From NCBI GenBank assembly GCA_029962745.1, contig CM057157.1:3551048-3615047 (forward strand): 64,000 nt of DNA. The letters are read 5' to 3'. Shown piece by piece: positions 35,326 to 48,209 of the stretch. Each line of letters begins with the position of its first letter. The stretch's first letter is position 1. The notes under the pieces were generated by a model. That model was not told the DNA's origin, made no database searches, and saw only the letters and a list, made by a program, of their open reading frames with translations. The translations under genes and the position numbers were made by a program. Source of the DNA: Echinometra lucunter (lineage: Eukaryota > Echinodermata > Echinoidea > Camarodonta > Echinometridae).

Positions 35326-36010
35326 TGTTAAAGTTATCAGCACCGTTGCTAATAAATTAAAGATTAATTCTCCATATGTCCATGGAAAATGTATATCAAA
35401 CTAGACAAAATTCATAGACATGTCATATAGAAAGAGACAAAAAAATAGATTCACAAAGAAACAAAATTCAGAAAATTTTCAGATTTCCAATAAATTTATA
35501 AATTTTGAAATACTTTCTCTCAGTAAATAAGTAATAGGAAATCCAACACAGCATAATAATTCTGATTTACAAATACATAATATTCACAAATGTTTGTGTT
35601 TTACAGAAACTATGTACTATTGTTGTGCAATGAATAAACTTTCGTGACATTTCTCAAATGGTTTATTGTGTAGAGCTTCCATGTAAAGCACACTCTTGTC
35701 AGTCTCTTGGCTCTGAATAGGATCATCCATCTATTCTAAATACGACATAAATCAATCAATCATTCCATCAGTCAAGTAAAATAATTCATCATTAGGGCAG
35801 TAACAAAATCAATCCAGCCACTTAGATGCAGATTTTAGACATATTTTTGCTCCACTCAAATAGTTTTACAGGACCACTATACAGTATGTCCAAGAAAAAA
35901 ATGCAACCAAGATTGATTGATGTTTAATCATATCTTAATCACAATTATGATCAATAAATGACACATAAACGTTTATATCCTCCGCTTTCACTAGCTACTA
36001 CTCAATATGA
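35326..36010. other. No recognisable feature
   Basis: AT-rich sequence between two inverted-repeat elements. No exon or known repeat was recognised. Confidence 0.4.
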
Positions 36011-37375
36011 TACATACTTCACACATTAGCGAACACGCAATATGAAGCAGGACTACCAAAAAGTTGTTTGCACTATGATAGCTGAATTTTAAAGAGATAA
36101 TCACATTTCTACATGTACAGTGTAGGTCATTTTCTGCCCTTCATATGACAACACCATCAGAAAAATTCTAGCCAGTGATAACAGAGATATCTTGAATTAA
36201 AATATTGGTTGCATTTGGTTGGTTTTAAAATCATCTTTGTTTTCTCTCTATCTCTCTCTCTCTCCCTCCCTCTCTTGTATTCTTAATAAAAAATGGCAGA
36301 TGCAAAACTTGTCAAGTGTGGACTGACTCTGGAAATATGTGTGTTAAAACCCCTCCCCTCCCGTGTCTCAAGCAGAAGTTGGTTGTGAGTAGTGATACAT
36401 CATTCAGTAGTGAATAGGGATACCATTTATACTAGGCAAAAATGGAAGGTACATGTAACCTCTGGAGGTTACCTCACCTAAGGAGAGTTACACTGGAAAG
36501 CCTCTTCAGCAACTTAGGAAGGACTACATCGTCCCAATTCTTTAACCAGAATTAACTGTTGCTCTGTTGTTAACCCATACATAACTAAAACCCTGTGGCC
36601 TCTTTATTAAGTCTATATGAATTAAAATATTCAACAGTCAATGGGTTAACAGCATAGTCAAAAAGGTTAGTGAAAATGTACCATTTTGTTGACAATCAGC
36701 CATGCTTTAAGTCTTTTTGTCTTGTCTATTCATGGCTGGAACAGGCAGCCAGTGCATGCGGGGTTTGTAATATTTTGATTCAAGATATTTTTATCATTCC
36801 TGGTTCATTTTTCCTGATCGAGTTGTCATATGAAAGAGCAGAAAATTAACTTTCTAGAAATGTGATTATCTCTTTGAAATTGAGATATCATTGTGCAATA
36901 TGTCTACACTGGAAAGCCTCTTCAGCAACTTAGGAAGGACTACATCGTCCCAATTCTTTAACCAGAATTAACTGTTGCTCTGTTGTTAACCCATACATAA
37001 CTAAAACCCTGTGGCCTCTTTATTAAGTCTATATGAATTAAAATATTCAACAGTCAATGGGTTAACAGCATAGTCAAAAAGGTTAGTGAAAATGTACCAT
37101 TTTGTTGACAATCAGCCATGCTTTAAGTCTTTTTGTCTTGTCTATTCATGGCTGGAACAGGCAGCCAGTGCATGCGGGGTTTGTAATATTTTGATTCAAG
37201 ATATTTTTATCATTCCTGGTTCATTTTTCCTGATCGAGTTGTCATATGAAAGAGCAGAAAATTAACTTTCTAGAAATGTGATTATCTCTTTGAAATTGAG
37301 ATATCATTGTGCAAACTACTTTTGGGTAGCCCTGCTTCATAACGATTTTTAATTCACTAATGTGTGAAGTATGTA
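36011..37375. mobile_element. Inverted-repeat element with 410-bp internal tandem duplication
   Basis: The ends TACATACTTCACACATTAG and CTAATGTGTGAAGTATGTA are exact complements. Homology between arms continues for about 200 bp (AAAGAGATAATCACATTTCT and its complement). Inside, 36489-36898 is repeated at 36905-37314 (period 416 bp), identical as far as I can read. Confidence 0.88.
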
Positions 37376-37429
37376 CCATATGTAATGAAAGAAGAGGATC
37401 TAAGCTTTACAGATACATACAGTACCAGT

Positions 37430-38579
37430 CACAATTCTTTGACTCACGTTTCCACGTTATAGTGTGTGCAGACGGGTCAACCCGGATATCGTGTTGTGTA
37501 TCTCAACTCACGTTTCGCCCAGCCAGTCAAGGACAATAGTCCACTGAAGAACGTGTACCGTTCGATCGGTCACGTTTCATACCGCCTTGTTTGGTTGGCG
37601 GTATGAAACGTAACGTTCATACATGCTTTTCACGTTTTGTGCGTGCTGCGACATTAGTTCGGGCTTTTTATGAATGCATTCCGCGCGCGCGCGAGGAAGG
37701 GGGATCGCCCAGAAGTTACGAGTTAATTGTGTTTGGGATCGCCTCGTGCATTCATGGCACTGTTCCGCGCCCGGCGCGCGGGTCCGGGCGTATACTGTAT
37801 GTACGTTGTGCACAAGCATTCATTGGTGCATGTTATGCACACGAGGCACGGCGCAACTTACGGTACTTATCACTTGTTTAATTCATCCGAACAACTCGCA
37901 AAATGGCTGGCCCCATGTGGTCAGCTCTGCCTTTCGATTATTTAAGTTTAATTGTATTCGAATGCATAAGTGAAATACACGTACATGTAGCAAAACGATA
38001 ATTATGTTTTGTTTTAACAAAATTTAATTTAATGTTTATAATTAAGAAAATGGAAAATCATTCGTTGAAACTATTTGTCAAAAAAGTTTCATAACGCAGT
38101 AGTAAATCGAAACACTAGTCTTTAGGCCTATGTTGCATATTATTTATTTCGTTGTTTTCACAAGAATAAATATTGTACCGTGCAGTGTGAAAAATTATTA
38201 CAAAAACTAGACATATGCATGTGTTTTTGAAGGATGGCGGAATGCGAAGCAAAGTTTTAAAATCTAATATATAATTTCACCTGTTTTAGTGTTGGCGTCA
38301 CAGTTGGATCATTCGAATTATGCCTGTTACCCTTTTTTTTCCATTACCCTTTTTTTCCATTACCCTTATTTTCCATTACCCTTATTCATAGGCGAAAAGA
38401 GAGAGAGAAGATAAAAGAAAGAAGGGGCGGAATACGAAGGAAATATGAAAATGTTCTGCATACAGTGTACTTTCATTTCCGTTTAGGTTACACGTCGAGT
38501 ATATTGAAACGCCAATTTCAGATTCTGAATCCCAATATGGTTTTGTGGATTAAGAAGCTGGCTTCCCCAAGCTGGCTTC

Positions 38580-38614
<35 letters not shown>

Positions 38615-41600
38615 TGATTCTCGCCGAGGATGACAGGTATTGTTATTCAAATATGACTATCATTAACACTTATGGAGCCGCTATTGTGCGTTCGCTCCTC
38701 CGCTATGATTACAGCCGTGCCGCTCTAGCTCTAGCGGACAATAGCCCGTTTGACCAGCCGCTGACCAATCACTGTCATGATACATCCATTTAATGAGATC
38801 AATTAATGAGAATTTAATAGCGTAGTTAGCAAACAATAGCGCGAGATCAACGTCATACATCTTTTTAAAAAAGATTTGTTACTCTGAAAACTCTACAAAT
38901 AAGGCCATTTCGCATGTCGCAAGGTCACTACTTGCTAGTTTTTCGAACAATCACAGCACAGCGGTTGTTCGTGTAGTATACGTATGGCGTGTGACTGCCT
39001 GTGTGGTGTACGTATGTGCATGCAGTGCAGAGTGCGAGTGCAGTGATTTTGTAGACGTTGCGTTCGTTTCAGCCCTGTCATTTGAGCTTTGAATTTATGC
39101 ATTCCTCAATTTTTGGTGTGTGTATTCGAGTGAATATAGCCGTGGTTGTTAATTTTTTACGGATATCTATGTGGATTTGCTTGTTTTGATTGATTTTATT
39201 TGACTTTTATAGGCTCTCCTATCTGATTCTAATTCCCGAGCGCATGCTTTTGTTGTGACGCGTGTGTGCGATTGCGTATTGTTGATGTGACTGAGTGATC
39301 AACCTCATACCTCTCCTTCAGTCACCTGTGATTATTTTGATGAAGCATTGAAGTTGAGTTTGGTTAGAATATAATGGTCCGATCACTCCGATCTTTTTTT
39401 TTTTACACTAGAGCTAAATTGAATAAAATAATTTTAGTGCTGTGCCAAGTGGCAGGTACTAACTCTTTCTTTTCTTTCTTTTGCCTTTTTTTCTGAAAGA
39501 CTTTTGCCCTCTTGGGCTTGCCTTGGCCCCTACGTAAAAAATAAAAATATCTATGTAAAGGAAGGTCATGAATACATTTACTAACACTGAAAACAATAAA
39601 TACAGATTACTAACATTTCCCCCTAAAATAATTTAGGGGGTGGAGGGGTGTATTTTTTGGGAAGGGTTGTTTGAACAGTAAATATAATTGTGTACAGTAA
39701 CATGGCAGTCGAGAATTCAAAGTGAAAAGGCATAGTTTCTGAATCCACCTGAAAATGAAAATCAAAATTAAAACACTTGATAGATAAAATTAAAAAAAAA
39801 GAAATGATAACAGTATTTTTCTCAAGGGTGGCATTTTTATTTCCAAGTTCAAATTTATTTGCAAAAAATGGATCTGGTAAAATGCGTAAAGAGGACATGT
39901 GCTTCCTAGGACCCCCCCCCCCCCCCCGAAAGGCTCTTGCGATTAGATTGATTTGACAAACCTACAAACAAAACACTGTTTACTTGAATTTATACACAAC
40001 AGGGGAAGCTATTTGTCCTGAAATCTAATATTGTGAATTATAGATATAAATGTAAAACCTAATAAAAAAATCCTGGGATAAAAGCAAATCCCTTGGCAGA
40101 AACTACGAACTCATTTACTTGTATTTATGCACTTCAACAATAATGGGTTTATGGGTACTATACAAGCAAAAATAACATTTGAATGTTCATCAACATAAAG
40201 GGAAATGATACTCGAACTCATAGCCATAATTCCCACCAGTGTTATTGCATGAAGCTCCTTTGATCACTGTTTACATTTTCGAAGAGACGGAGAGAGAGCT
40301 AGGTGCAGCGCAGGTGTCCTTCAGTCATGAACTGGACTACATTCCTGGCCTGGTCACTAGGCAACGTCAACGAGTCGTCTAGTATTTTACCAGACCTTGA
40401 TAAAGCTATATTTATTTTGTTATGTTCTTTCACGTACATGTAAAATGACCTCATCAGACAAAGATAAAAAAAATCAATAATTGTAATTTCTTTGTATGTG
40501 AGCCCATTATAATCCACTTTGCTTCGTTCAATTTGGTAATCGAAGAACTATTTCCAAAATTATTCAAATTCATGACTGAATGACGAAGCTATGGTATGCA
40601 GTGCTTAGTGCAAGGAGAGATGATGACTCATCGAGCATGCAAGCCTTTCCCACGCTAGGCCTGGCTATCGCGATAGCACAGGTCTTTCGCTTTCGCCTAC
40701 ATAACCATTTTGGGACAGGGTGAATGATAAATTTGAAACAAATCGCAGACTTATAAAACATCCAGCGAGGCCATTTTCGGAAGAAAAAAAAACAAATAAA
40801 TCAGATTCTGCATACAAGCAAATGGCATTAGATCATTCATTCTATGAGTTTGACTGACCAGATCCGTTACTTCTTTGTTGTTACTGTTTAGTTCCCCCTA
40901 CACAGAGTAGACTAACTCCAAAAATCACACCACGTCGGCATGACTGACTATTGTGGAAAATGCCATTTCTCAATAGGGGTGCATAATTACGGATGACAGA
41001 CAAACGAACTAAATGAGATATTTCTAAATGTAAGAAAAAATAAATAAATACAATTTCCACACCACAGAAGATAAAAATTTCCAAACAGTCACTTTTACTG
41101 AACATTCAGTTTCAAATGAAGGATAGAAATCACACTCATTCAGTTTGGGAACAGTCTTATGAAATTGCATGTCCCCGTGGGTGAGTATCGTGTCCCTAGA
41201 CTTGTGAATGAGATTGGGCTGGCTTGTTGCCAAAAAAAGTTGCTGTCTTGAAGAGTGGCCCTCGTAATCCATTTTTAGAAAATCATTGTCGCGAATGGGT
41301 TAAATACATGTAACAGTTACAATGATGTAATAATAATTACTTCTTATGAAGCGCTAAAGCGCTGTAAAAATAACAAAACAAATAGAATCGGTGAAAAAAT
41401 AAAACAAAACTACACAAAGTGAAATACTACTTGCAATATAATGAACGTGTTAAAACAAATGAGATTTAAGCATCTTCTAAAAAATTACACCAACAGTAAC
41501 ACCATTAGCGTTCACCACATCTGCATCCAGCAAGGCGCCAGTACAGCGTATGCTAGCAAATTTGCATCTGCGCTGCATGTACGATATACGTGTGCTGTAC

Positions 41601-41996
41601 ATGTACAATGTACCTCGAGTTCCCTGCTCGCGCCATTTATATCGATGCCGAGGCGATTCGCTTCACGCATGGTTCCTTTATCGCAAAGACGTAAATGTAT
41701 GTCTTGACGCATTTCATGTCAGTGTACATCCGGGAATTTTGTCGATTTATCGAGGGGCGCGCGCGCACGGACACAACGTGATGTAATGAGCGATTCCCCG
41801 TTAATTTTTTGGGGTGGCGATCCGAATCACTCGACCAAATCGGAACGTACGTGACTGTTTGATACACGGCCCATTGTGCGATGCCGCGCCTCTGCACGAA
41901 CGTGTGTAAATACTCCAATCACGTTGCAGACACCCGGATATAGGGGATTAAGACTGAAACGTGGGAACGTGAGTCAAAGAATTGTGACTGGTACTG
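37430..41996. mobile_element. 4.57-kb TA-flanked DNA element, non-autonomous
   Basis: The ends CAGTACCAGTCACAATTCTT and its complement extend to about 38 bp with one mismatch. TA dinucleotides flank at 37428-37429 and 41997-41998, as in Tc1/mariner-like elements. The subterminal 300-400 bp are CpG-rich (GCGCGCGC stretches near 37.68 and 41.76 kb). The interior has a 34-nt poly(C), a hairpin at 37572-37611 and no long coding frame, so the transposase is lost or was never present. Confidence 0.85.
38581..38614. repeat. Poly(C) tract, 34 nt
   Basis: This is the longest uninterrupted C run in the window, inside the 4.57-kb element. Confidence 0.97.
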
Positions 41997-42468
41997 TATC
42001 ATTCATTGATCATGATTGTGACAAAGATATTATTAAACCCTGCTCAATCTAAGTTTTGTTTTATTTTTCTGGGATGCACTGTAAAAGAAACTTTATGTAC
42101 AGATAGTCAGAATCAAAGGAAAGGTTTAGTCCTTTTACATAAAGGCTTGCGTTATTGTTAAAGTCTATTCATGAATAAGTGGGAATTTTCTTTCCTCCAT
42201 GAGCATTTACTTGGTATTTTGAAGGTCCTCTCCTACTCCCAGTAGCTTATGCTTTTACTTGTATGATGGAAAAGACCAGTCATTGTTTCTAAAATTCTGA
42301 ACTGCTGTAATGTTCTTTTTTAAAGCCAGCAGTAAGCTGATATTTCTCCAATAACAAAATGTAAACAAGATGAATGCATCTGCATCTTCCATATGCCTCC
42401 ACTTACATTCGTGGCTCAAATTGTTTTTGAATTATTGTGGTAACTGCAATTTTAAAAGAATGTAACTA

Positions 42469-42644
42469 CAGTGGAAACTCGATATAAAGAGATCTAATAT
42501 AACAATATTCCTGATATAACAAGGTAATATTCCGGTCCCAGCTCTTTATATTCTATTGTTTTTTTAACCTGATATAATGAGATTCCTGCTATAACAAGGT
42601 AATTTTGATGGTCCCAAGGACCTCGTTATACTGAGTTTCCACTG
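42469..42644. mobile_element. pogo/Tigger-like MITE, 176 bp
   Basis: CAGTGGAAACTCGATATAA at the left and GAGTTTCCACTG at the right are flanked by TA on both sides. Internal GATATAACAAGGTAAT blocks are typical of pogo/Tigger-derived MITEs. It has no coding capacity. Confidence 0.9.
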
Positions 42645-42650
42645 TATAAC

Positions 42651-43380
42651 TGACCTTTGACCTTTCACACACTTACCCTAAAGTCAAATTAGATTGTTTC
42701 CTATGGGGAAGCATACTATCACCAAGAGTGAAGTCCATACCTCAAATGGTTCTTGAGATATCACATTAACATGACCAATATCTGAAATTTCCTATTATTT
42801 GTGTGGCCTCGCTTGTGCATGTGAGGCGAAAAGCAAATTGAATCACTGTCACCCTCGAGTCTCTCCTCCCAATATAAATGATTAGGGATGTGCAGGTGGA
42901 TCACTACACCAGGTTCCAAGGTGTAGTGGTCCACCAACAGGTCCACCTGAGCCATCACCAGGTCCAGGTGACGGCAAACAATTTATAATAAAAACCTGAA
43001 ATTTCTTCTCCCTGAATTTTTCATCCTTTTACCGTACGTAGACCTAGATTCAGTCAGATTGTCTCCTTTGGTGATGCATACAAGCACTAAGTTTGAAATT
43101 CACATACATGTATCTTCAATGGTTCTTGAAATATTAAGTTAACAAGGCAAACGCAATTTTGTAAATTGACTTCTATGACCTTTGAGCTTTGACATTTGAC
43201 CTACTAGTACATGCCCAAAATCTAATCAGTCTTCCTGTGGTGAAACATACTAGAAACAGTATACTAGAAATTCATACCTCCATTGGTTCTTGAGGTACTG
43301 TGTTAAAAAAAAAGCGGGACAGACAGACATACAGACAAAGGGATGGAAGACCTTGCGCACCAACTTTGGCAGGAGGAATA
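42651..43380. repeat. Degenerate TGACCTTTGACC repeat, third locus
   Basis: It starts with a perfect TGACCTTTGACCT at 42651-42663 and contains more divergent units, ending at GACAGACAGACATACAGACA and AGGAGGAATAAAA. A 16-bp hairpin at 42895-42935 (one G:U pair, 9-nt loop) is embedded. Confidence 0.75.
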
Positions 43381-43511
43381 AAAACTCTGAATTTAATCAA
43401 GTCTGTGAGGTAAATATTAGCTGAGGGAGGGGAGAGGACAAGGTGCAGGAAAAAACAGAAATATATGTATCAGGCATGTAGCCAGGGGTAGTGGGGGCAG
43501 TCTCCCTCCCA

Positions 43512-43533
43512 CCCCCCCCCCCCCCCCCCCCCC
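43512..43533. repeat. Poly(C) tract, 22 nt
   Basis: An uninterrupted run of C is followed by nine A. Confidence 0.95.
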
Positions 43534-43791
43534 AAAAAAAAAGCTTGAGGGGAAGAGAAATAGGCCAGAGAACATACGCAGACAAAGACTGAGCTCACTA
43601 CCACCTGTTAGTGAGGGATCTTCTGCATGGAAGAAAGTTACATTGTATTTCCAGTTTTCTTCATGTAATCATAATTATAGATATTTCTAAAAGATTAATC
43701 ATTATTCATAGTTTGTTGTAAGAAGTAAACCAACACGTCGAATCAAAGTAATCATTAAACATAGAGCTAGAAGAAGAATAACATTCTAAAC

Positions 43792-44510
43792 GCAACAAAA
43801 AAAGTAACTCCCCCTAATTCAAAATAGCATAACTTCTTAACGAAAAAATTTTGAGCAAAATAATTTGGCAGCAGTATTCCTAAACTTATTTACTACCTTT
43901 TGTGTGAAAATGAGATTGATGCGTCAAGTCATGCATGAGTGAGCAGACATGAAATGCAAAAATGTCACTTTTCAAAAGTCAAAAGAGTCATTTTTGAGGG
44001 GTTTGTGAAACAAGATTTTTCTGGTGTTTGCGTAAGTGCTGTTGATGTTTTTTGAGGTTGTGCCATGGTTGAGTGACAAAATTTTCAACAATAAAGTAAA
44101 AAAAAATATTCAAAATTTATTGTTTAATGCACGCAAAACGACTACCCGGTATTTTCACATAATGTGCTGACTCATGTTGGTCGATGCCATTTTTCCCACA
44201 AACTAATTGGATTTGGTAGATTTAGGAGGGCTGAACATCATTTTCCTAAAACAAAGATGTGTTCATGCAACTGTGATAACCATAAAAAGTGTCAGGGATA
44301 AGCATGACTGGGTCAAACATGGAAGAATTCAAATTCGCCAAAGGTTTGTTCCACAGACCCCCAAAATGACTCCTGTGACTTTTGAAAAGTAACATTTTTG
44401 CCTTTAATGTTTGCTCGCTCATGCATGACTTGACGGATCAATCTCATTTTCGCACAGAAGCTAGTCAATAATTGTAGGAACACTATTGCCAAATTATTTT
44501 TGATCTACGT
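43792..44510. mobile_element. Decayed relative of the 33.65-kb foldback element
   Basis: The left arm begins CGCAACAAAAAAAGTAACTC and the right arm carries the complement up to about 44510, where the terminal 50 bp are missing. Arms are shorter (about 280 bp) and much more diverged than at 33.65 kb. Confidence 0.8.
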
Positions 44511-45440
44511 GCTTGCCAAATATCTACTTTATACTGTGCCAAATATCTACTTTATACTGTGCCAAATATCATGAAAGACTATTGTAAACTGATTAAATGT
44601 TTTTCTCTGTCTCTCAAATCTCTCTCAAATCTCTCTCAAATTCTCTCTGGAGTACTGCTCTTGTGCTCACAGTCAAAACAACTCTTTCTCTCCACAAGTA
44701 TACACCCACAAGTCTAAGTAGGTGAGGCAAAAAGAATTAACTGTCGACTCGATCAGATCCTGAGTTGCACTGATTTTACTCATGGAAATTCAAGTCTAAC
44801 AGAACAGAACATAAGTGACATCATCAATCAATATCCAATCAAAAACATAGAAAATAGAACAGTCAAAATAATAGAAGAAACCATAGAGAAAGGAGAACCA
44901 ATAGAGAACATGGAAGGATGAACATGAGGTGGCCGGAATATAAATGAGAACTAAACAATAGGATCATGTGAAGAGCAAGTGGAAGTGTAAGTGAAATGAA
45001 TAGGAGCATGTGCCCATGTGAGGTGAAAATGGAATGGAAGAAAACAGGTGTGGCAATGGAAGGGTGACTTGTGAAGATGGAGAGAGGGATGAATACTAAT
45101 GAGCTGAACTGAAAATGAGATGCATGAAAGTGATAATGAGATGTGAGAAACTGCAAAGCACAGAATATGGAAAGCAACATGTAAAACTAGAAAATCAAAT
45201 ACAAATGACAAAATACAACTGTTACACTATTTCACAGCAAGTAAAATATAAAATAAGCACAAATAAATAGCATTTTATAGTGCCCATAATATTTGATATA
45301 TACTGCATATCGAATTGAAAGTGAAGATGAAAAATGTTTCTGTATTTCAGGATTTTATGTACATTTATGTTCCCGCTTACTCTTTTAGAGGAATTAAGGG
45401 TGTGTTTATGCTCACTTTTTGAAGGCAGGATGAGCAGTTT
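44511..45440. other. No gene; short local repeats
   Basis: A CTACTTTATACTGTGCCAAA tandem pair lies at about 44519-44568, and CTCTCAAAT iterations at about 44610-44645. The rest is purine-biased sequence without a supportable exon. Confidence 0.5.
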
Positions 45441-45525
45441 GAAATGCACATTGTAAACGCACATTGTAAACGCACATTGTAAACGCACATCGTAAACGCG
45501 CATTGCAAACGCACATTGTAAAATC
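45441..45525 (+). repeat. 13-bp AAACGCACATTGT minisatellite
   Basis: Six or so tandem units lie in sequence where ATGCTCAC motifs recur inverted at about 46170, possibly inside a larger decayed element. Confidence 0.8.
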
Positions 45526-45639
45526 AGTTACAGGGTACTGTACTACTGTTTATGCTTCTTTTCTGAAAGGCAAAGGGGCAGGTCAAGCTGGGGCTCAAAC
45601 TTTTTCAAAAGTTTGGAGTTACTGTTTGTACTAGATAGG

Positions 45640-45950
45640 CTAATGGGGAAAGACAGAAAGAGGAAATGATAGGATAAAACAAGGAATAACATAAGAAAGA
45701 CAGAAAAAGAAGATAGAAGGAAAAAACAAAGAATAACAAAAGGAAGACAGAAGGAGGAAAACAGAGAGAATAAAACAAAGAGTAATATAAGGAAAGACAG
45801 ACAGACAGGAATAAAGAAGAAAAAACAAAGAATAACATACTAAAGGAAGATTAAAAGAGGAAAGAGGAAACAAAGAATACCATAAGAAAATGACAGAAAG
45901 GGAAGACAGAAGGAAAAACAAAGAATAACATAGGGAAGGGGGAAAGAGGG
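45640..45950. repeat. Purine-rich degenerate minisatellite
   Basis: Degenerate units of about 40-45 bp contain GAATAACATAAGAAAGACAG. A related array occurs at 53.86-54.33 kb. Open frames on the opposite strand are low-complexity Phe/Ser/Leu and not genes. Confidence 0.8.
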
Positions 45951-46209
45951 GAAGATAAGTTTATCATGATCATATAAATGCATTTAGAAATGATGTTACG
46001 TCAATGCTTCCCTAAAAACCGTCTTTTTGGAGAAACACCATTCGTAAACACACCTCTTTGTGCGTTTACGATCGACGCTTTAGATCGGCATTTAACGAGA
46101 ATGAGCATGGATGCAACCGTGTTTAGAACTAAACGCGTTTCAGTGCCTCATTTTAGCCTGAAAATGGTGAGCATAAATGCACTCTTTGATACTGTAAGTA
46201 CAACTTTCT

Positions 46210-46362
46210 ACTTCTCCTTCTCCTTCTTCTCCTCCTCCTCCTCCTCCTCCTCCTCCTCCTCCTCCTCCTCCTCCTCCTCCTTCTCCTTCTCCTTCTTCTT
46301 CTCCTTCTTCTTATCCTTCTCCTTCTCCTCCTCCTCTTTCTTCTTCCTCCTCCCCTCACAGT
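46210..46362 (+). repeat. (CCT/CTT)n microsatellite
   Basis: About 150 bp of CTT/CCT triplets. Long poly-Ser or poly-Arg frames are artefacts of the repeat. Confidence 0.95.
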
Positions 46363-46382
46363 GAACCAAATTTACAAAGTGC

Positions 46383-46550
46383 AGTTTTGCAGCTGCTTTG
46401 TAGCCGTTTTGTAACTGTTTTGTAGCCTTTTACTGTGTTTTACAGTTTTGTAGCCGTTTTGCAGCCATTTTCAAAAGGGCTACAAAACGGCTATAAGAGT
46501 AGAAAAACGGCTACAAAATGGCTACAAAACGGCTACAAAACGGCTAATCT
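46383..46550. repeat. Self-complementary TTTTGTAGCCG minisatellite
   Basis: The first half carries TTTTGTAGCCG units. The second half carries the complement CGGCTACAAAA, so the array can fold on itself. It is flanked on both sides by pyrimidine triplet repeats. Confidence 0.85.
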
Positions 46551-46701
46551 GCTGATTCTGCTCACTGTGCCTCCCTCTTCTCCTTTTACATCTCCTTCTC
46601 CCCATCCTTCTTCTAGATGCTACAACAGTATATTTTTCCTTCCCTTCTCATTCCCAGCCCCTGCCTTTATCTATCTACTTCCTTCATATTTTTTCCTTCA
46701 A

Positions 46702-46798
46702 TTCCTCCTCCTCCTCCTCCTCCTCCTCCTCCTCCTCCTCCTCCTCCTCTTCCTCTTCCTCCTCCTTCTTCTTCTTCTACTTCTTCTTCTTCTTTTCC
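46702..46798 (+). repeat. (CCT/CTT)n microsatellite, second
   Basis: A pyrimidine triplet array, CCT first and then CTT. Confidence 0.95.
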
Positions 46799-46997
46799 AC
46801 CTTACATCCATCCATATAAATGTTGAGTGTATATTATTATGTACATCTCATTCCCACACATTAGATTAGTGCAGACAGTAAGCTCCTAACTACACCAATC
46901 CACAAATGAATGAATCAAAAACAATGAGTTTAAATGACTGAATGAATGAATAAATAAATAAATGAATTAATTAGTTAATCAATTAATCAATTCAATC

Positions 46998-47133
46998 AAT
47001 TACGGAGATAAATTAATCAATTAATGAGATAAATTAATCAATTAATGAGATAAATTAATCAATTAATGAGATAAATTAATCAATTAATGAGATAAATTAA
47101 TCAATTAATGAGATATATTAATCAATTAATGAG
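46998..47133 (+). repeat. 21-bp GAGATAAATTAATCAATTAAT minisatellite
   Basis: Six to seven near-perfect tandem copies without spacers, so it is not a CRISPR-like array. Confidence 0.93.
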
Positions 47134-47671
47134 TTTATCACCAAAATCACAATACTTTAGCCGTATCTTGGCAGTCATCTTGTCTTGGAGATAATAACAA
47201 TTAGCAATATGCTAATATAGATTACCCCCATAAGTCACAGATCAACAGTAAGAAAATTGATTGAATAATAACACTAAAATGAATTATATATTTCCAACAA
47301 AACCCCTTAAATTATGTGAATCCATATCTAGGTGTGGTTGTTGCATTTATCACAGGTTGCATAATTCAAGCTTTGGACAACAATATTAGAGTTCCATATC
47401 AGCGCACATACACGATTAGTACCGGTATGTAGTTCAGTTTCAATATTCTGTGTTTACAAATTGTCTTTGCACTCCTTCATGCAAATTATTCAAATTGCTC
47501 AAAAGTTGCTGTTTGAGCAACAAAGCTGAATGTTCACAGATGCATAGGATCATAAATCAGCCAAAAACTTCAATGGAAAGAACTTTTCAAGGTTACATTG
47601 CACTGTTGGCTCAAGACAATAAGACTACTGTCTAGCTGACTGATAGTCATTATCATGGCATTGAGTGTTAA

Positions 47672-48159
47672 AGGCATTGGCTAACTTTGTGAGTAGCTGA
47701 TTTAAAAAATTCTCAAACTAAGATGAAACATGTGTATGAGTACTTGTATTTGTACTCAAAAACCCTGAAACCAACCATAATTTGGAATGCAAAACTGTAA
47801 GTTAGACACAAACCGTGATTTTATAATCCTTCGTCTCACGAGACAATCACTAAGAGGACCACTTTGCTTGAATTTGAAAATGCCGTTATGTGCCTCCCTC
47901 CGCGTGATACGCCAATGCACACAGTACGGTAAGGTGAGTCATACTCGCATGCGCACTCCTTATGTCTATTCTGTGCAACCGACCCTCGTATATTTTTCAA
48001 ACATTGGTTCACATTTTTGATATTTAAAAATACTTCCTGTGGATATTATACTCTGAAACTTTCAGACTGGTATTTTTTACACTATAACCCTTATGTTTAT
48101 CCTATTTTCAAGTAACAAAACAAGATTTTTTAAAATCATAACAATGTTAACCAATGTCT
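47672..48159. mobile_element. 488-bp TTAA-target MITE, copy C
   Basis: TTAA lies at 47668-47671 and 48160-48163. The ends are AGGCATTGGCTAAC and GTTAACCAATGTCT. It has the same length as copy A and the opposite orientation. Confidence 0.9.
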
Positions 48160-48209
48160 TTAAGTGTCAAAAGTGAGAAGTATAGATCTACACCCTACTA
48201 ACTTGCAGT

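Noticed and set aside
45978..46869. Open frames rich in Ser, Arg, Leu or Pro on both strands
   Set aside because: They are translations of CCT/CTT triplet arrays.
46998..47133. CRISPR-like repeat array
   Set aside because: 21-bp units abut with no spacers in a eukaryotic context; it is a minisatellite.
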